A stretch of 55,542 bases of DNA. It comes from Rhodocyclaceae bacterium. Lineage in GTDB: Bacteria > Pseudomonadota > Gammaproteobacteria > Burkholderiales > Rhodocyclaceae. Made by a program: the position numbers and the translations under genes. The notes under the pieces are model-generated. The model was not told the DNA's origin and did no database searches. It saw nothing but the letters and a program-made list of their open reading frames with translations. The DNA lies in assembly GCA_018883385.1 (NCBI GenBank), contig VEQD01000004.1, positions 3,774 to 59,315 on the forward strand. Direction: 5' to 3'. Shown piece by piece: positions 48,980-55,542 of this stretch (position 1 is the stretch's first letter; the number at the start of each line of letters is the position of its first letter).

Positions 48980-49762
48980 ATGACCCCATCGCTCCCTCAA
49001 CCCAGCCTCGCCCAACGCCTCACCACCTGGTGTCGAGCGCGGTTGGTTCGTCCTGCGACGGACGTGCTGCTGGCGCAATCCTGTGCACTCTGCCAACTGC
49101 CAAGCCACGCGACACCCGTGTGTGCGGCCTGCGCCCAGGATCTCCCCCGCTTGACGCCTACCCGTTGCGCCCAATGCGCCCTCCCCCTGAGCTCGGATCA
49201 AAGCACCTGCCCGGATTGCGCCCGGCAGCGACCAAACTTTGACGCGACCTATGCCGTCTGGGCCTATGACTTTCCGATCGATCGTCTGATCCGGGATTTC
49301 AAATATGGCCACCACCTTTACCTGGGCGGCTTCTTTGCCGAACATTTGGCTCACGCAGTTGAAGCGGGTTTGATGGCATCCGGCCAAGCCCGGCCCGAGC
49401 TCATCGTACCGATGCCGCTGCACCCGAACCGTCTGCGCACCCGCGGTTTTAACCAAGCCGCAGAAATCGCCCGCCACCTTGCTAAAGAACTCGACATCCC
49501 ATGCGCTTTCGATACGCTGATACGCGTACACGACACACCGCCGCAAGCGGGTCTGCATCGTGACGAACGCTGGCGAAATCTGGTGGGTGCGTTTGCTTGC
49601 CCGAAACCGCTGACCGTCAAGCGCGTATTACTGGTCGATGATGTCCTCACAACGGGCGCCAGTCTCTCGGCATGCGCCGACGTTCTGCACCGCGCCGGCG
49701 CCAGCTGGGTTGATGTCGCAGCAGTTGCCCGCACACCCGATACTAGTGCACGAAAATCATGA
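48980..49762 (+). CDS. comF: ComF family phosphoribosyltransferase-like protein
   Basis: 260-residue ComF/GntX protein linked to DNA uptake or DNA use during competence. N-terminal zinc site from four Cys pairs (CALC, CAAC, CAQC, CPDC; about residues 35-80), then a phosphoribosyltransferase domain with the PRPP loop VLLVDDVLTTGASL (about residue 216). Length is typical. It overlaps trmL by 4 bases (ATGA). Divergent from bioB, a common betaproteobacterial arrangement. Confidence 0.9.
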   Translation: MTPSLPQPSLAQRLTTWCRARLVRPATDVLLAQSCALCQLPSHATPVCAACAQDLPRLTPTRCAQCALPLSSDQSTCPDCARQRPNFDATYAVWAYDFPIDRLIRDFKYGHHLYLGGFFAEHLAHAVEAGLMASGQARPELIVPMPLHPNRLRTRGFNQAAEIARHLAKELDIPCAFDTLIRVHDTPPQAGLHRDERWRNLVGAFACPKPLTVKRVLLVDDVLTTGASLSACADVLHRAGASWVDVAAVARTPDTSARKS

Positions 49763-50268
49763 CTATGCCCATCGATCGTCGCCCGGCCATTGTGCTCGTG
49801 CACCCAGAGATCCCCCCAAATACGGGCAACCTGATACGCGTTTCCGCCGCAACGGGTTTTGAACTGCATCTGGTCAAGCCCCTAGGCTTCGATGTCGATG
49901 ATCGCTCACTTCGTCGCGCCGGCCTGGACTACCATGATCAGGCCTTTCTGCATGTACACGAGAATTGGTCAGCGTGCCTACAAGCGCTCGGCCACGGTAC
50001 GGACAGCACAAATCATCGAAGGCGTCTGTTTGCCATGACCACCAAAGGCAGTCGCCCCTATCATGAAGTGCAATTCCTGCCGGACGACGTGATTGTGATG
50101 GGATGTGAAACCAAGGGCTTGCCGCCGGAAATCCTGACCACATTCCCCCCAGAGCAACGTCTGCGCATTCCGATGCGCCCTGGTATTCGTAGCCTCAATC
50201 TGGCCAACTCGGCGGCGATTGTTGCCTTCGAAATCTGGCGTCAGAACGGTTTCGTCGACGCCGTTTAA
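49759..50268 (+). CDS. trmL: tRNA (cytidine/uridine-34-2'-O)-methyltransferase TrmL
   Basis: 169-residue SPOUT methyltransferase acting on the wobble base of certain leucine tRNAs. Trefoil-knot marks: PEIPPNTGNLIRVSAATG at the N terminus, GCETKGLP in the middle and IPMRPGIRSLNLANSAAIVAFE at the end. Coupled to comF by ATGA overlap. The window also encodes tRNA-Leu(UAA), one of the expected substrates. Convergent with gpsA. Confidence 0.93.
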   Translation: MTMPIDRRPAIVLVHPEIPPNTGNLIRVSAATGFELHLVKPLGFDVDDRSLRRAGLDYHDQAFLHVHENWSACLQALGHGTDSTNHRRRLFAMTTKGSRPYHEVQFLPDDVIVMGCETKGLPPEILTTFPPEQRLRIPMRPGIRSLNLANSAAIVAFEIWRQNGFVDAV

Positions 50269-50272
50269 GTGG

Positions 50273-51277
50273 TTATTCTGCGCGTTGCGCCCGGCTCATC
50301 AGTTGCGCCACGGCATCTTGCGCCTTGAGATCTCCCGCAATCACGGCAGCAACGGCCCGCGCAATCGGCATCTCGACCTGGAGTTCCTGAGAGAGACGCG
50401 CAACCTCACGCGCCGTGCCGACGCCTTCTGCCACATGACCCAACGCGGCCAATGTCTCTTCCAGCGTCTTGCCCTGCCCTAGCGCCAGACCCACCTGACG
50501 GTTGCGTGACAAATCGCCCGTGCAGGTAAGAATCAAGTCACCTAGGCCGGAAAGGCCCATCAGCGTTTCCCGATGACCCCCAAGCCGTTCACAGAGGCGA
50601 CCGATTTCAGCAATGCCGCGCGTCATCAGCGCCGCACGCGCGTTGTGTCCCAGCGATAGACCATCACAAATGCCGGTGGCAATGGCCAAGACATTTTTTA
50701 CCGCACCGCCGACCTCCACCCCCACCACATCGCCGGATGCATACAGACGAAGATTCGGCGTGTGCAGCCAATCGGCCAGTTGTTCGGCCAGGGCCAGATC
50801 GCGCGAACCTATTGTCACAGCTGTTGGCATATGACAAGCAACTTCCTGCGCAAAACTCGGACCCGACAAGGCGGCTGCGGCAACATCCCCCAGCACTTCG
50901 TGCACCACCTGGTGCGGCAGCAAACCGGTCTTCGGTTCGAAACCTTTGCACACCCAAACCAAAGGCGGTATCGGCCGTGTGCCATACAACGACTTGAGTG
51001 CCTGCAAGGTCACGCGCAAAGCAGCCACCGGGGTTGCCAGGATCAGCACATCGGACGAACACAGGTCAGCCAGCGCCCCGGTCGCCTTGAGCTCCGGCGG
51101 CAAGGCAACCCTCGGTAGAAACTGATGATTGATGTGCTCGCCGTTGATGCTGGCGACGACTTCTGGCTCACGCGCCCAGAGGCACACGTGATGGCGTTGC
51201 GCCCAATTCGCGGCCAATGCCGTCCCCCATGCACCAGCCGCCAATACACCGATGTTCAAACGTGTCGCGTGGTTCAT
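50273..51277 (-). CDS. gpsA: NAD(P)-dependent glycerol-3-phosphate dehydrogenase
   Basis: 334-residue GpsA making sn-glycerol-3-phosphate for phospholipids. N-terminal Rossmann GVLAAGAWGTALA, the GPSFAQEVA segment (about residue 140), the catalytic Lys region VGGAVKNVLAIATG (about 190) and GLSGLGDLILTC near 255. Last gene of yibN-grxC-secB-gpsA, 24 bases after secB. Confidence 0.97.
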   Translation of the reverse strand: MNHATRLNIGVLAAGAWGTALAANWAQRHHVCLWAREPEVVASINGEHINHQFLPRVALPPELKATGALADLCSSDVLILATPVAALRVTLQALKSLYGTRPIPPLVWVCKGFEPKTGLLPHQVVHEVLGDVAAAALSGPSFAQEVACHMPTAVTIGSRDLALAEQLADWLHTPNLRLYASGDVVGVEVGGAVKNVLAIATGICDGLSLGHNARAALMTRGIAEIGRLCERLGGHRETLMGLSGLGDLILTCTGDLSRNRQVGLALGQGKTLEETLAALGHVAEGVGTAREVARLSQELQVEMPIARAVAAVIAGDLKAQDAVAQLMSRAQRAE

Positions 51278-51301
51278 GCGCGCCTCGCCCAGCGTGCCGT
51301 A

Positions 51302-51799
51302 TTACTGAATGGTTGCGGGCGCGTCAGCGCCTGCCTCGCCTTCCGGTGACTGCGCCATAGCGTCAAAATTCACCGGTTGCAAAACGACCGGCGGGAAGCC
51401 GGCACGAACTGTGGCATCCGACACCGCCTCGCGGGCATACGGAAACAGAATGTTCGGTACGGCCGAAGCCAGAAACCCCTGCAGCGCCTCTTCCGGAATG
51501 CCCGCGATGCGAAAGATTCCGGCCTGTTGCACTTCCACCAGAAAATAGACTTTGTCAGCAGCCTTGGCGGTCACCGTCACCTGCAGCACCCCTTCAAACA
51601 CGTCCGGACCGAGTTGACCAAAGGCCGTCTTGAACTGCAGGCTGACTTCCGGCGCTTGCGGCTGCAGAAACACTTCCGCTCCGCCGGGGACTTCCAGGGA
51701 CATATCTTTGACGTAGAGCTTCTCGATAGCAAACATCGGCTGCGCAGGCACCTGCTGTTCGTTTACCTGCGCTTCGTTATTCTGATTGTTTTCGGCCAT
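51302..51799 (-). CDS. secB: Protein-export chaperone SecB
   Basis: 165-residue cytosolic chaperone that holds precursors for SecA. The tetramer core is recognisable: FAIEKLYVKDMSLEVPGG, the QFKTAFG and EVQQAGIF strands, and the end FPPVVLQPVNFDAM. The acidic, disordered N and C termini are normal. Lies between grxC and gpsA as in E. coli. Confidence 0.97.
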   Translation of the reverse strand: MAENNQNNEAQVNEQQVPAQPMFAIEKLYVKDMSLEVPGGAEVFLQPQAPEVSLQFKTAFGQLGPDVFEGVLQVTVTAKAADKVYFLVEVQQAGIFRIAGIPEEALQGFLASAVPNILFPYAREAVSDATVRAGFPPVVLQPVNFDAMAQSPEGEAGADAPATIQ

Positions 51800-51847
51800 G
51801 ACACTATCCTTATTGACTGAGGGACATCGATTAAAAATTAATTCGGA

Positions 51848-52102
51848 TTATTTGAGCAGCGGATCCAGACCACCGGCCCGATCCAGCGCCGCCAGATCAT
51901 CGAACCCACCGATATGCGTTTCACCAATGTAGATCTGGGGGACGGTTCGTCGGCCGGTGCGTGCCATCATGGCTTCGCGCTGCTCGGGCTCGAGGTCGAC
52001 ACGAATTTTCTCGATCTCCGTCACCCCTTTACTATTGAGCAACTGTTCGGCGCGAACGCAATAGGGGCAAACCGCGGTGGAATACATCAGCACTTTAGGC
52101 AT
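51848..52102 (-). CDS. grxC: Glutaredoxin 3
   Basis: 84-residue glutaredoxin with the dithiol active site CPYC at residues 12-15 and the glutathione-binding TVPQIYIG (cis-Pro) and GGFDDLAAL segments. A glutathione-dependent reductant in the cytosol. Between yibN (16 bases) and secB (48 bases). Confidence 0.97.
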   Translation of the reverse strand: MPKVLMYSTAVCPYCVRAEQLLNSKGVTEIEKIRVDLEPEQREAMMARTGRRTVPQIYIGETHIGGFDDLAALDRAGGLDPLLK

Positions 52103-52118
52103 ATAGGTACCTCAATCC

Positions 52119-52541
52119 TCAGTCTTTGGTCGAACCACGTTTGAGCGGTAGGCCCGCTTTTTCCCAACCCTGGATACCCCCCTCAAGCTGACAGACATCC
52201 TCGAAGCCGGCTTTGCTCAATACTCGGCAGGCCGCCGCTGATCGCCGGCCGGCAGCACAAATGACCACGACCGGCTTCTTGCGATACTTTTCCAGCTTAG
52301 CTAGGCTGCTCGGTAGCGCATTGAGTGGGATGGTGATGCTGCCCTGAATGTGGCCAATTGCGAGCTCGTGCGCCTCGCGAATATCGACAAACACACCGCC
52401 TTCCCGATCCTTGATGGCAATAGCGGCCTGCGGCGAAACGGCCTTGCCGCCGGGCTGCGCCACCTGACGCACCAACAGGGCGCCGGATACCAGCATGATC
52501 ACCAAAAGACCCAGATTCAGCGGCTGCAGAAAGAAATCCAT
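52119..52541 (-). CDS. yibN: Membrane-anchored rhodanese-like protein YibN
   Basis: 140-residue protein with an N-terminal membrane segment (about residues 6-23) and a rhodanese domain whose active-site Cys lies in VVICAAGRRSAAA (about residue 94). A persulfide or redox role is typical; the substrate is unknown. Start ATG 52541 was chosen over a longer frame reaching 52601, which crosses the promoter. Heads the yibN-grxC-secB-gpsA unit and is divergent from gpmA. Confidence 0.92.
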   Translation of the reverse strand: MDFFLQPLNLGLLVIMLVSGALLVRQVAQPGGKAVSPQAAIAIKDREGGVFVDIREAHELAIGHIQGSITIPLNALPSSLAKLEKYRKKPVVVICAAGRRSAAACRVLSKAGFEDVCQLEGGIQGWEKAGLPLKRGSTKD

Positions 52542-52599
52542 GTTTTTCCCAAAAAAAGCAATAACTCGAACGGACGCGGCTAGAGTCCACGCCTCCGGC

Positions 52600-52605
52600 A
52601 TTATA
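52600..52605 (-). promoter_or_regulatory. -10 element of the yibN-grxC-secB-gpsA promoter
   Basis: Perfect TATAAT on the minus strand, about 60 bases before yibN. The same spot carries TTATAGAAT on the plus strand, a possible -10 for gpmA, so the two may share overlapping divergent promoters. Confidence 0.45.
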
Positions 52606-52659
52606 GAATAGCGAGCTTGAGCATTTATAGCGGATTAACCGGATCACGGACTTAAAACC

Positions 52660-53421
52660 ATGAAAAAAATTGTGCTGCTGCGCCACGGCGAATCTTCCTG
52701 GAACAAAGAAAACCGTTTCACAGGCTGGACCGATGTCGATCTGACCGAAAAAGGGATCGAGGAGGCCAAGCAGGCAGGCCGCCTGATGAAGGAGGCGGGC
52801 TTTGAGTTCGACCAGGCCTACTCGTCGGTGCTCAAGCGCGCCATGCGGACCCTGTGGCTGGCACTTGAAGAAATGGATCGTCTGTGGATTCCGATTCAAC
52901 GCAACTGGCGCCTGAATGAGCGTCACTATGGTGCCCTGCAGGGCTTGAATAAAGCCGAAACCGCCGCCAAGTACGGTGATGATCAAGTACTGGTCTGGCG
53001 TCGTAGCTACGACACACCACCACCGGCACTGGAATTCGACGATCCACGCCATCCGCGCTTCGACGCCCGTTATGCCGAAAAATTCTCGGGTCTCACCGAG
53101 AAAGAACTGCCAATGACCGAATGCCTGAAAGACACCGTTGCCCGCTTCGTGCCATTCTGGGAGGGCACTATTGCCCCGGCCGTCAAAGCAGGCAAGAGTG
53201 TGGTCGTGGCTGCCCATGGCAACTCGATCCGTGCCTTGGTGAAATATCTCGACAATATTTCCGACGCCGACATCGTCGAACTAAACATCCCGACCGGTAT
53301 TCCGCTGGTCTATGAACTCGATGACGAAACACTGAAGCCGATCCGCAGCTACTACCTGGGCGACCAGGAAGCGGCGGCCAAGGCTGCTGCCGCCGTTGCC
53401 CAACAAGCCCAACAGAAGTAA
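52660..53421 (+). CDS. gpmA: 2,3-bisphosphoglycerate-dependent phosphoglycerate mutase
   Basis: 253-residue glycolytic mutase interconverting 3- and 2-phosphoglycerate. Catalytic RHGES with His at residue 9, the [13 protein letters not shown] block (about 86-98), RSYDTPPP and the second His in [10 protein letters not shown] (about 187). Length as in E. coli GpmA plus a short Ala/Gln-rich tail. Followed 22 bases later by the Ctp protease. Confidence 0.97.
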   Translation: MKKIVLLRHGESSWNKENRFTGWTDVDLTEKGIEEAKQAGRLMKEAGFEFDQAYSSVLKRAMRTLWLALEEMDRLWIPIQRNWRLNERHYGALQGLNKAETAAKYGDDQVLVWRRSYDTPPPALEFDDPRHPRFDARYAEKFSGLTEKELPMTECLKDTVARFVPFWEGTIAPAVKAGKSVVVAAHGNSIRALVKYLDNISDADIVELNIPTGIPLVYELDDETLKPIRSYYLGDQEAAAKAAAAVAQQAQQK

Positions 53422-53443
53422 TCGCAAAGCCTTAGGATCCCGA

Positions 53444-54958
53444 ATGGAACACTCGCCCCAAGAACCGCAAACGCCTTCGCCAGACTCTCAGTCGGTCAAG
53501 CCCGGCTGGATGCGCTCGACGGGCATTGGTCTGGTGGGTGTTGTTGCCGGAATCCTCATCGCACTGCAAATCCCCGCGTTTGCCGAAAAACCGGCACCTG
53601 CTGGCCAAACGGCCACGGGTCTGCCCATTCAGGATCTGCGCACCTTCGCCGAAGTCTTTAACGCCATCAAGCAGGGCTATGTCGAGCCGGTTGAAGACAA
53701 GAAGATGATCAGCAACGCCATTTCCGGCATGGTGACCAATCTGGATCCGCATTCGACTTACCTGGATGCCGAAGCCTTCAAGGAACTGCAGGTCGGCACC
53801 CAGGGCGAGTTTGGTGGTCTGGGTATCGAAGTGGGTATGGAAGACGGCTTCGTGAAAGTCATCGCGCCGATCGAAGATACCCCGGCCGCCCGCGCCGGCC
53901 TGAAAACCGGTGACCTGATCGTCAAGATCGGTGATACCTCGGTCAAAGGATTAACGCTCAACGAGGCCGTCAAAAAGCTGCGCGGCAAACCCAAGACGGA
54001 TGTCACGCTGACCATTGCCCGGAAGGGGATGAATAAACCCCTCGTCGTGACGCTGACACGCGAAGTCATCAAGGTGCAGTCGGTCAAATTCAAAATGATT
54101 GAACCGGGCTACGGCTATATCCGGATCACCCAATTCCAGGAAAACACGACCGAGATGCTGGCCAATGCATTGAACCAGCTCTACAAGAACGGCGCGCTCA
54201 AAGGCCTGATTCTCGATCTGCGCAATGATCCGGGCGGCCTGCTCAATGGCGCCGTGGGTGTTGCCGCTGCCTTCCTGCCGGCGGACAAGCTGGTCGTGTC
54301 CACCGATGGCCGCGCACCGGATGCCAAACAGAAGTTCTACGCCAAGGCAGAAGACTATCAACGCGGTCGTGACGACGAGCTCCGCAACATCCCGGCTGGC
54401 GCCAAAACCGTGCCGATGATCGTGCTGGTCAACGGCGGTTCGGCTTCCGCCTCGGAAATCGTCGCTGGTGCCCTGCAAGATTACAAGCGGGCGACCATTA
54501 TCGGCACCCGCACCTTTGGCAAAGGCTCGGTACAAACCGTGCTGCCGCTGCCGGGCAACACCGCCATCAAACTGACCACCGCTCGCTATTACACGCCGAA
54601 CGGCCGTTCGATTCAGGCCAAGGGCATCGATCCGGATGTCGAAATCGAAGAAGTACCCGGTGCCAAGAAGAATGGTCTGCTGCGTGAGGCCGATCTGGAT
54701 GGTCATTTGACCAACGGTCAGGATAAAGACGCCGAGAAAAAATCCGATAAGCCCAATGGCAAATCGAACGGCAAAGACAAAGATGACGAATTCGCCGGGC
54801 TAGCCATCGCCGACTACACCACGGCCAAGGATCGCCAATTCGTCGAGGCCATCAAGCGTCTGGGCGGCAAACCGCCTGTCGCCGCCAAAGAGACTGCTAA
54901 AGACAGCAAGGCCAGCATGCCTGCGGCAACCACAACGGAAACGCCTGCGGGAAAATAA
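53444..54958 (+). CDS. S41 C-terminal processing peptidase, membrane-anchored
   Basis: 504-residue tail-specific protease of the CtpA/CtpB class, acting in the periplasm. One N-terminal membrane segment (about 26-45), a PDZ domain (about 105-190) and the S41 catalytic core with the Ser in GSASASE (residues 332-338) and Lys360 in FGKGS. The tail (about 425-504) is lysine/Asp/Asn-rich and low in complexity. Start ATG 53444, 22 bases after gpmA; gpmA-ctp-moeB is a common betaproteobacterial order. Confidence 0.94.
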   Translation: MEHSPQEPQTPSPDSQSVKPGWMRSTGIGLVGVVAGILIALQIPAFAEKPAPAGQTATGLPIQDLRTFAEVFNAIKQGYVEPVEDKKMISNAISGMVTNLDPHSTYLDAEAFKELQVGTQGEFGGLGIEVGMEDGFVKVIAPIEDTPAARAGLKTGDLIVKIGDTSVKGLTLNEAVKKLRGKPKTDVTLTIARKGMNKPLVVTLTREVIKVQSVKFKMIEPGYGYIRITQFQENTTEMLANALNQLYKNGALKGLILDLRNDPGGLLNGAVGVAAAFLPADKLVVSTDGRAPDAKQKFYAKAEDYQRGRDDELRNIPAGAKTVPMIVLVNGGSASASEIVAGALQDYKRATIIGTRTFGKGSVQTVLPLPGNTAIKLTTARYYTPNGRSIQAKGIDPDVEIEEVPGAKKNGLLREADLDGHLTNGQDKDAEKKSDKPNGKSNGKDKDDEFAGLAIADYTTAKDRQFVEAIKRLGGKPPVAAKETAKDSKASMPAATTTETPAGK

Positions 54959-54964
54959 TCCGTC

Positions 54965-55542
54965 ATGAATGACCAGCAGCTGCTGCGCTACAGCCGGCAT
55001 ATTCTGGTCGACGAGATCGGAGTCGAGGGGCAAGAAAAGCTCCTCGCCGCCCACGTGCTCATCGTTGGGGCCGGTGGACTAGGCTCTCCCGCTGCGCTCT
55101 ATCTGGCCAGCGCCGGTGTCGGCACACTCAGTATCGCTGACGGCGATACCGTGGAACTGAGCAACCTGCAGCGACAAATTCTGCATAGCGACGCCACCAT
55201 TGGTCACGCCAAAACGCAGAGTGCGCAACAGGCACTTGCACGTACCAATTCCGACTGTGTCGTACGTCCGTTGCCACGGCTCGAAGGTGCAGCACTCATG
55301 GATGCCGTCGCAGACGCCGATGTCATTCTCGATTGCAGCGACAACTTCAAGACCCGCTACGCGCTCAATCGTGCCTGCGTCGCCCTCCAGAAACCACTGG
55401 TCTCTGGCGCCGCCATCAAACTCACCGGTCAATTATTCGTGATGGATCCGCGGCAGGCCCATACCCCCTCGCCCTGCTACGCCTGCCTGTACCCGGAAGA
55501 AGGCCAAGACGAAGAACTGCGTTGCGCCACCACTGGCATACT
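54965..55542 (+). CDS. moeB: MoeB/ThiF/HesA-type adenylyltransferase (partial, cut by window end)
   Basis: First 192 residues of an E1-like enzyme that adenylates the C terminus of a sulfur-carrier protein (MoaD or ThiS) for molybdopterin or thiazole synthesis. Rossmann loop VLIVGAGGLGSPAALYL, the NLQRQ Arg finger (about 73) and SGAAIKLTGQ are visible, plus the first Cys pair of the zinc site (CYAC). The 3' end lies outside the window. It starts 6 bases after the ctp stop. MoeB and ThiF cannot be separated reliably from this part. Confidence 0.85.
   Translation, partial: MNDQQLLRYSRHILVDEIGVEGQEKLLAAHVLIVGAGGLGSPAALYLASAGVGTLSIADGDTVELSNLQRQILHSDATIGHAKTQSAQQALARTNSDCVVRPLPRLEGAALMDAVADADVILDCSDNFKTRYALNRACVALQKPLVSGAAIKLTGQLFVMDPRQAHTPSPCYACLYPEEGQDEELRCATTGI

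Noticed and set aside
52297-53217. 306-residue minus-strand frame across yibN and gpmA
   Set aside because: Crosses two real genes and a divergent promoter region.
53951-54706. 251-residue frame opposite the Ctp protease
   Set aside because: Mirror of the S41 catalytic region; no start signal.

Overview
The window is 55.5 kb of chromosomal DNA from a betaproteobacterium. This is inferred from gene content and order: yibN-grxC-secB-gpsA divergent from gpmA-ctp-moeB, bioB-bioC divergent from comF-trmL, glnE next to yhdP-nit-tldD, radC-rpmB-rpmG next to coaBC-dut, rplM-rpsI, and a CNP1-family gene between rppH and coq7. The order within the class cannot be settled from the sequence. One exact copy of the Neisseria DNA-uptake 12-mer is present, but its rarity argues against Neisseria itself. 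Coding density is very high, with many ATGA/GTGA start-stop overlaps. No phage, CRISPR, insertion sequence or rRNA was seen.

Layout. 0-7 kb: a DUF2069 membrane protein, then a leftward yhdP-nit-tldD unit. 7-14 kb: glnE, the leftward coaBC-dut-MFS unit, radC and the rpmB-rpmG ribosomal pair. 14-20.5 kb: a fatty-acid desaturase and the leftward string hemA-tauE-tRNA-Leu-prfA-prmC-tonB-like. 20.7-25 kb: acetate symporter pair yjcH-actP, a YkgJ zinc/iron-cluster protein, ubiX and an LpxL-type acyltransferase. 25.2-27.4 kb: a two-gene A/T-richer patch (membrane-anchored TAXI-type binding protein plus beta-carbonic anhydrase) lying against the 3' side of tRNA-Phe. 27.5-31.3 kb: rplM-rpsI-tRNA-Phe, a candidate small RNA upstream of rplM, an OsmC protein and rppH-cnp1-coq7. 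31.4-46 kb: proS, ffh, ypjD-pilB-pilC, DUF502-aspS-barstar-like-nudB, argB-HAD phosphatase, engB-hemB and a cytochrome c4. 46-55.5 kb: bioB-bioC-DUF455, comF-trmL, yibN-grxC-secB-gpsA, gpmA-ctp-moeB (moeB is cut by the window end).

Most genes are housekeeping: translation (prfA, prmC, proS, aspS, rpmB, rpmG, rplM, rpsI, trmL, two tRNAs), heme (hemA, hemB), ubiquinone (ubiX, coq7), biotin (bioB, bioC), CoA and nucleotides (coaBC, dut), protein export (ffh, secB), envelope lipids (yhdP, lpxL-like, gpsA, desaturase) and type IV pili/competence (pilB, pilC, comF).

The most notable non-coding signal is a promoter-to-terminator unit at about 28566-28673 (minus strand). It can fold into three hairpins, and the middle loop reads CUCCUCCUUU, a copy of the anti-Shine-Dalgarno tail of 16S rRNA. 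It looks like a small RNA that could act on ribosome binding sites. Other points worth checking are a tRNA-Leu ending 16 nt before a prfA that has no Shine-Dalgarno sequence, the TAXI/carbonic-anhydrase patch with its inverted repeats, and the uptake-sequence hairpin ahead of the desaturase.
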